From: Gordonibacter faecis
GTDB taxonomy: Bacteria > Actinomycetota > Coriobacteriia > Coriobacteriales > Eggerthellaceae
Reading direction: 5' to 3'
NCBI RefSeq assembly: GCF_030077735.1
Contig: NZ_JASJEU010000007.1
Location: 131,069 to 195,068, forward strand
Length of the DNA stretch: 64,000 bases
Of the stretch, positions 60,738-64,000 are shown piece after piece; position 1 is the first letter of the stretch; each line of letters starts with the position of its first letter. A program made the translations under genes and the position numbers. The notes beneath the pieces are model-generated. The model worked only from the letters and a program-made list of their open reading frames with translations. It was not told the origin of the DNA and made no database searches.

Positions 60738-62162
60738 CTACTTTCGCGTTCTTCTATAGCGCTGATTACTGCTGGTCGGCTTCGTTGGAATCGTCATCTC
60801 GATCGCCTCTGAATCCAAAGCTGGCTTTAGGTATGCCTTTCGGAAGTACTTTCTATCAGTAAGTCCGAATCGGTCCATCAACTCCGCAAGACTTAATTCA
60901 TCGTCTCCGAGAACTTCAACGAGCTGAGCAACTTGGGGGGTAGCTTGGGGGGTAGCTTGGGGGGCAACTTGGGGGGCAACTTGGGGGGTGCTATGATTCA
61001 TGTTCCACAGAATCACACGGAATGAACGTCCGTCATCTTCGAAACGAGGCATAAAGCGTTCTTCATAGTTGGGTGCAACAGCGGTCTTGTCCCTGATGAG
61101 CTTAAGTCCGCTGCCCTTTCGCTCCATAAATCGCATCCTTTGAAAGAGGTCGGCGATGACGGGGTTTCTTCTTACGCTGTCCACATGTTCAAGATCTGCA
61201 TTCTGAGGAAGCGGGCCGTCAACCTTTCCACCGGGTGAAGTGATTTCCAGCCTGTCATCATAGGCAAACACCGTTATCTCGGCACCACCGATGCCGTAAT
61301 CACGATGTATGAGTGCATTTACCAAGGCTTCTTCGACTGCCCTAGCGACATAGCTCGGTGTCTCAACCCTGTCATTATCTGTTTTAGCCCAACTTACGAC
61401 GTTGTTTCTTTCGACGAAGTTCGTGCCCTCGCGGAGAAGGCGTAACAGACAACCCGAATACTCATGGTCATCGGATACTTCATCATCCAATCGCGTTTTG
61501 TCCAAGCCATTCCACCTCGTACAAAATATTCTATTGCAGCGAAGGATAGGCTGGTCTGCAAGAAGGACACCTGCGTTTGTAAGCGCACCATCTCTCGTGG
61601 CAAGACCAAAGGATATGAAATCCGACTCTTCAAAAGGATCACCCGTTCTCTGGAGGTAGGTCGCCTTCAAAATGTCGAAACTATAGTCCTCGCGCTTGTA
61701 TTGCGTTTCCAACTCATCGAAGTGAACATGAGCTCCGCGCATGGAAAGAGTTCTTAGCTGGGATGCATTAGCCGGTAGCGAGCGACTTCCGGCTCGGACG
61801 TAAGCAACTTGGGTGCCATCTCCCACATAGAAGTAAGGACAGTCCCTTCCGGCAGGTACATCGAGCAATAGAACGACAACTCCGTCGACGCGCTCAGCAC
61901 TAAGATGGAAATTAGGGCAGGGGTCGATTCTTGCCCCGATAAGCTCACTGATCTTATCGGCCGTTTGATGAGCATCATCAAGACCTATGGCAATACCATC
62001 GTCATTAACGCCGAAAGCTAACATACCCCCTATTCCATTCGCAAAGCCGCATACAGATTTGAGCCAGCTTTTTGGCTTAGTTTCTTCGAGCGAAACTTTG
62101 AACTCATAGTCTGTGGTCTCCGTAATTATGCGGCCCAACACGCTATCGGTGTCTGAACTCAC
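60738..62162 (-). CDS. AlbA_2 (Schlafen-type) ATP-binding regulator with winged-helix tail
   Basis: 474 residues. The AlbA_2 domain is at the N-terminus: ETTDYEFKVSLEETKPKSWLKSVCGFANGIGGMLAFGVNDDG. Then comes a GHKL-like part, ALVNALIHRDYGIGGAEITVFAYDDRLEITSPGG, as in the ATP-dependent helicase RecG-related regulators. After a PQVAPQVAPQATPQATPQVA repeat is a winged helix (LSLAELMDRFGLTDRKYFRKAYLKPAL). GTG 62162 is chosen for its AAGGAGG. GC content is lower than its neighbours, which suggests acquisition. Function unknown; such proteins occur in defence and accessory islands. Confidence 0.82.
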   Translation of the reverse strand: MSSDTDSVLGRIITETTDYEFKVSLEETKPKSWLKSVCGFANGIGGMLAFGVNDDGIAIGLDDAHQTADKISELIGARIDPCPNFHLSAERVDGVVVLLLDVPAGRDCPYFYVGDGTQVAYVRAGSRSLPANASQLRTLSMRGAHVHFDELETQYKREDYSFDILKATYLQRTGDPFEESDFISFGLATRDGALTNAGVLLADQPILRCNRIFCTRWNGLDKTRLDDEVSDDHEYSGCLLRLLREGTNFVERNNVVSWAKTDNDRVETPSYVARAVEEALVNALIHRDYGIGGAEITVFAYDDRLEITSPGGKVDGPLPQNADLEHVDSVRRNPVIADLFQRMRFMERKGSGLKLIRDKTAVAPNYEERFMPRFEDDGRSFRVILWNMNHSTPQVAPQVAPQATPQATPQVAQLVEVLGDDELSLAELMDRFGLTDRKYFRKAYLKPALDSEAIEMTIPTKPTSSNQRYRRTRK

Positions 62163-62457
62163 ACGCTGCCTCCTTATGTGCATCAACATCCGCCTTTGGT
62201 ATGGTAGCATGACCGTCATTTTCCCTGCCTCATATCCACTTACTTATAGATACAGTGATCGACGTTGTAGATGAAATGGTGTGGCTCAGTAAGTTCATGT
62301 AACTTGTTCCTATGCCAAGCTCTGCGTTCGGGGTGTATCTAGGATGAAGTAGCCGTATGTGCTGATGAAGAGCTTTTTTGAGCTACTGTAACGTTAATCC
62401 TGTGGGGTTCAACCCCCACCAGTTGGGGGACGAAAGGGGGGCTTCTGGGGAATGAAA

Positions 62458-62494
62458 AAAAGAAGCCCCAAGCCGGTGGCCTGGGGCTTCTTTT
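62458..62494 (-). terminator. Bidirectional terminator next to tRNA-Leu
   Basis: AAAAGAAGCCCCA (62458-62470) pairs perfectly with TGGGGCTTCTTTT (62482-62494); T-runs on both strands. It terminates the leftward tRNA-Leu transcript. No gene is seen in 62163-62457. Confidence 0.8.
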
Positions 62495-62503
62495 GAAATC
62501 AAA

Positions 62504-62590
62504 TGGTGCGGGTGAAAGGACTTGAACCTTCATGGGGTTGCCCCCATACGGACCTGAACCGTACGCGTCTGCCAATTCCGCCACACCCGC
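62504..62590 (-). tRNA. tRNA-Leu (anticodon CAG)
   Basis: Minus-strand cloverleaf with long variable arm: acceptor GCGGGTG pairing with CACCCGC, anticodon CAG in TTCAGGT context, T-arm GGTTCAAGTCC, encoded CCA at 62506-62504. Confidence 0.95.
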
Positions 62591-62723
62591 ACTTGCACCA
62601 CGCTTTCGACATGGCCGAAAGCAAGAAAAGATAATACAGGACTTGCCCGTCCTGCGCAAGAAGAAATGTAAAACTAAGTAAGATAAGCCAGATGGGCAAG
62701 GTACGCCTCTGCTGATCCTGATA

Positions 62724-62974
62724 AAAGTGTGACGCGCTTCGCGCTACTGAATATGCCATGGGATAGCCATATTTCCGCGCATTACGACGCGGGTTGACTG
62801 ACTTGAAGGCGTTGATGTGTGATAGGTGCAACCTCCGTAGCGTCATCGCTGATCGAGCACCTACAGGGGTTGCCTTACAAGCGCGTTAGCCGCAGGGGAA
62901 TATGCCCTCGTCATAATGATGGGGAGGCGCATAACGTCTTGGCGTCATCAATAGCGCGAAGCGCGTCACACTTT
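62724..62974. repeat. MITE-like element with 27-bp terminal inverted repeats
   Basis: 251 bp. Ends 62724-62750 and 62948-62974 are inverted repeats matching at 26 of 27 positions, starting AAAGTGTGACGCGCTTCGCG. No coding capacity. The interior matches, in inverted orientation, the 35283-35616 element. It is next to a tRNA gene. Confidence 0.7.
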
Positions 62975-63191
62975 AACGAAGCGAGGTGCTCTGGATATTG
63001 AGTTCTGCGACAGTGCTATCGTGATTTTCGCCGGTCAGGCAACTAAGTCGATTGTCTAGACGATTTTGGCTAGGTCATGGCATTTGTAACCTTTACGCTT
63101 TTAGATGCATAATTGGGGAAGACGTTGCAATATAGTGTCTGAAGAATGAATTCGCACCACAGGGGGAACTCGGTAATAGAAAGGGCTTACG

Positions 63192-63425
63192 ATGCATAAC
63201 TTTGAAAAGTTTATGGAAGCGCACAACATTGACGTGCAGGCAATAGGTGAATTGGAGGATGTGAGCAAAATGCAATTCCTCAAACTCAAAGTGGGTTTAT
63301 ACGGAAAAACAAATATCGATACTATTTTTGCAATTGCTGCGCTTGCCGATTGCCAAGCAGGCGAGGTAGCAGAAGCTCTTCTTGATCAACCAAAAGACAA
63401 TAGTCAGAACGACGATGTTTTTTAA
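63192..63425 (+). CDS. Hypothetical 77-residue protein
   Basis: Starts MHNFEKFMEAHNIDVQAIGELEDVSKMQFLKL with AGAAAGGGC upstream. It is mostly helical in character with an acidic C-terminus. The latter half (NIDTIFAIAALADCQAGEVAEALL) resembles the end of a small helix-turn-helix protein of the Cro/C1 or DUF739 type, but this is weak. No family assigned. Confidence 0.6.
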   Translation: MHNFEKFMEAHNIDVQAIGELEDVSKMQFLKLKVGLYGKTNIDTIFAIAALADCQAGEVAEALLDQPKDNSQNDDVF

Positions 63426-63596
63426 TGCCTTGAAAGTGCCGTATTAGTTTACAAATGATAATTTTTACCATTAAGAAAACAATGGCGGAGGGCTCTTGAT
63501 CGGCTCTTTAACATTTTAGTTTTCGCAAGGTGTCGTTATCGATTGTATCCGCATCCGGCACACATGCCTTGAAATGCTGCATATCCTGTAGTCCTA

Positions 63597-63881
63597 ATGG
63601 ATTACAATCAGGACATAGGATCAATAGACGCGCAGGCTCTCAAAGTTGCCTTCGGCAGGGTCGTATATCGACACCGTCTCGATATAGGCATCGAGCAGCG
63701 ACCCTTTTCGCGCATGAGTGGTGTCGGTAACTCCCACTTGCGCCGTATTGAAGCTGGTGAAGCCTCACCTAGCCTCACGACCATAGCTAAGATCGCTTCC
63801 GCATTTGCGGTTGAACCGGCAGATTTGCTGGACGAGACATACCGCCTTATGGAACAAGAGCGCCGCAGTTCTCGCGCTTAG
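63597..63881 (+). CDS. XRE/Cro-type helix-turn-helix protein
   Basis: 94 residues. The helix-turn-helix is recognisable: ALKVAFGRVVYRHRLDIGIE, then SRMSGVGNSHLRRIEAGEASPSLTTIAKIASAFAVEPADLL, the standard XRE ending. There is no clear ribosome site before ATG 63597. Together with the small gene upstream, the nearby repeat element and the low GC, it looks like part of an accessory region. Confidence 0.8.
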   Translation: MDYNQDIGSIDAQALKVAFGRVVYRHRLDIGIEQRPFSRMSGVGNSHLRRIEAGEASPSLTTIAKIASAFAVEPADLLDETYRLMEQERRSSRA

Positions 63882-63942
63882 CCTTTCGCAGAATCAGTCA
63901 GAATTGGCAGAAAATCGACTTTAGGGCGTGCGGCAGAAAGTT

Positions 63943-63991
63943 GGACCGCCTTGAGGCGGTCCACGACCGATCGAGTGGCCCCGTAGGGGCC
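63943..63991. other. Two short GC hairpins at the window end
   Basis: GGACCGCC/GGCGGTCC (63943-63962) and GGCCCC/GGGGCC (63977-63991). They may end the XRE transcript or belong to a repeat that continues past the window. Confidence 0.4.
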
Positions 63992-64000
63992 GCGAGGAGG

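Noticed and set aside
60470..60862. Plus-strand open frame between dapB and the AlbA_2 gene
   Set aside because: No ribosome site or family resemblance; its end overlaps the AlbA_2 coding region.

Overview
The window looks like the origin-proximal part of a chromosome from an anaerobic member of the Coriobacteriia, most likely family Eggerthellaceae. Four things point there: the rpmH-rnpA-yidD-yidC-jag-rsmG-parA-parB order, a Tat-exported molybdopterin oxidoreductase with its own NrfD and ferredoxin subunits, an indolepyruvate ferredoxin oxidoreductase with an aryl-CoA ligase, and an Nramp protein of the Mg-type known from Eggerthella lenta. The assignment is inference from gene content. Base composition is visibly more AT-rich up to about 12 kb and GC-rich beyond it.

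Layout. 1-850 is a gene-free, AT-rich region with TTTTCCACA boxes, the probable oriC side of rpmH. 0.9-7.0 kb holds rpmH, rnpA, yidD, yidC, jag, rsmG, a DUF559 nuclease-like gene and parAB. 7.3-24.9 kb holds rlmN, ddl, a DnaQ-DinG fusion helicase, two large membrane proteins (one a degenerate M28 peptidase), a zinc-ribbon protein, tRNA-Arg, an MgtE-N/CBS protein next to an Nramp-type Mg transporter, an Rrf2 regulator and a 5-formyl-THF cyclo-ligase. 25-38.8 kb is mostly leftward: NhaC, YdcF, a Na/solute symporter, paaK-iorB-iorA, purE and a TetR-controlled ABC exporter. 39-43.7 kb has an osmolyte-type ABC importer, citrate synthase and a MarR regulator. 44.1-49.7 kb is the molybdoenzyme locus (TorD chaperone, NrfD, catalytic subunit, FeS subunit). 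After a MATE pump come tadA, ispE, lemA, a DUF2207 protein, an FeS CCG-domain protein, a lipoprotein, dapB, an AlbA_2 regulator and two small genes. There are four tRNAs and no rRNA.

The dominant signal is the palindrome TGTTTCACGTGAAACA, the canonical ParB site parS. I count 34 exact copies and 3 with one mismatch between 2.4 and 58.5 kb. They are mostly intergenic, with one tight cluster of 8 in 450 bp. One copy sits in the parAB promoter, some are extended into perfect palindromes that also read as intrinsic terminators, and four lie inside coding sequence (rlmN once, iorA three times), where they encode the peptide VSRET. The window therefore looks like one arm of a very large, distributed centromere.

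Other linked systems: a MarR-type regulator and operator-like TTGACATGTCAA palindromes in front of marR, of the molybdoenzyme operon and (variant) of the MATE gene; a TetR gene with its own 18-bp palindrome; and a family of short repeats with 27-bp terminal inverted repeats (copies near 35.3 and 62.7 kb, fragments at 30.1 and 43.1 kb).
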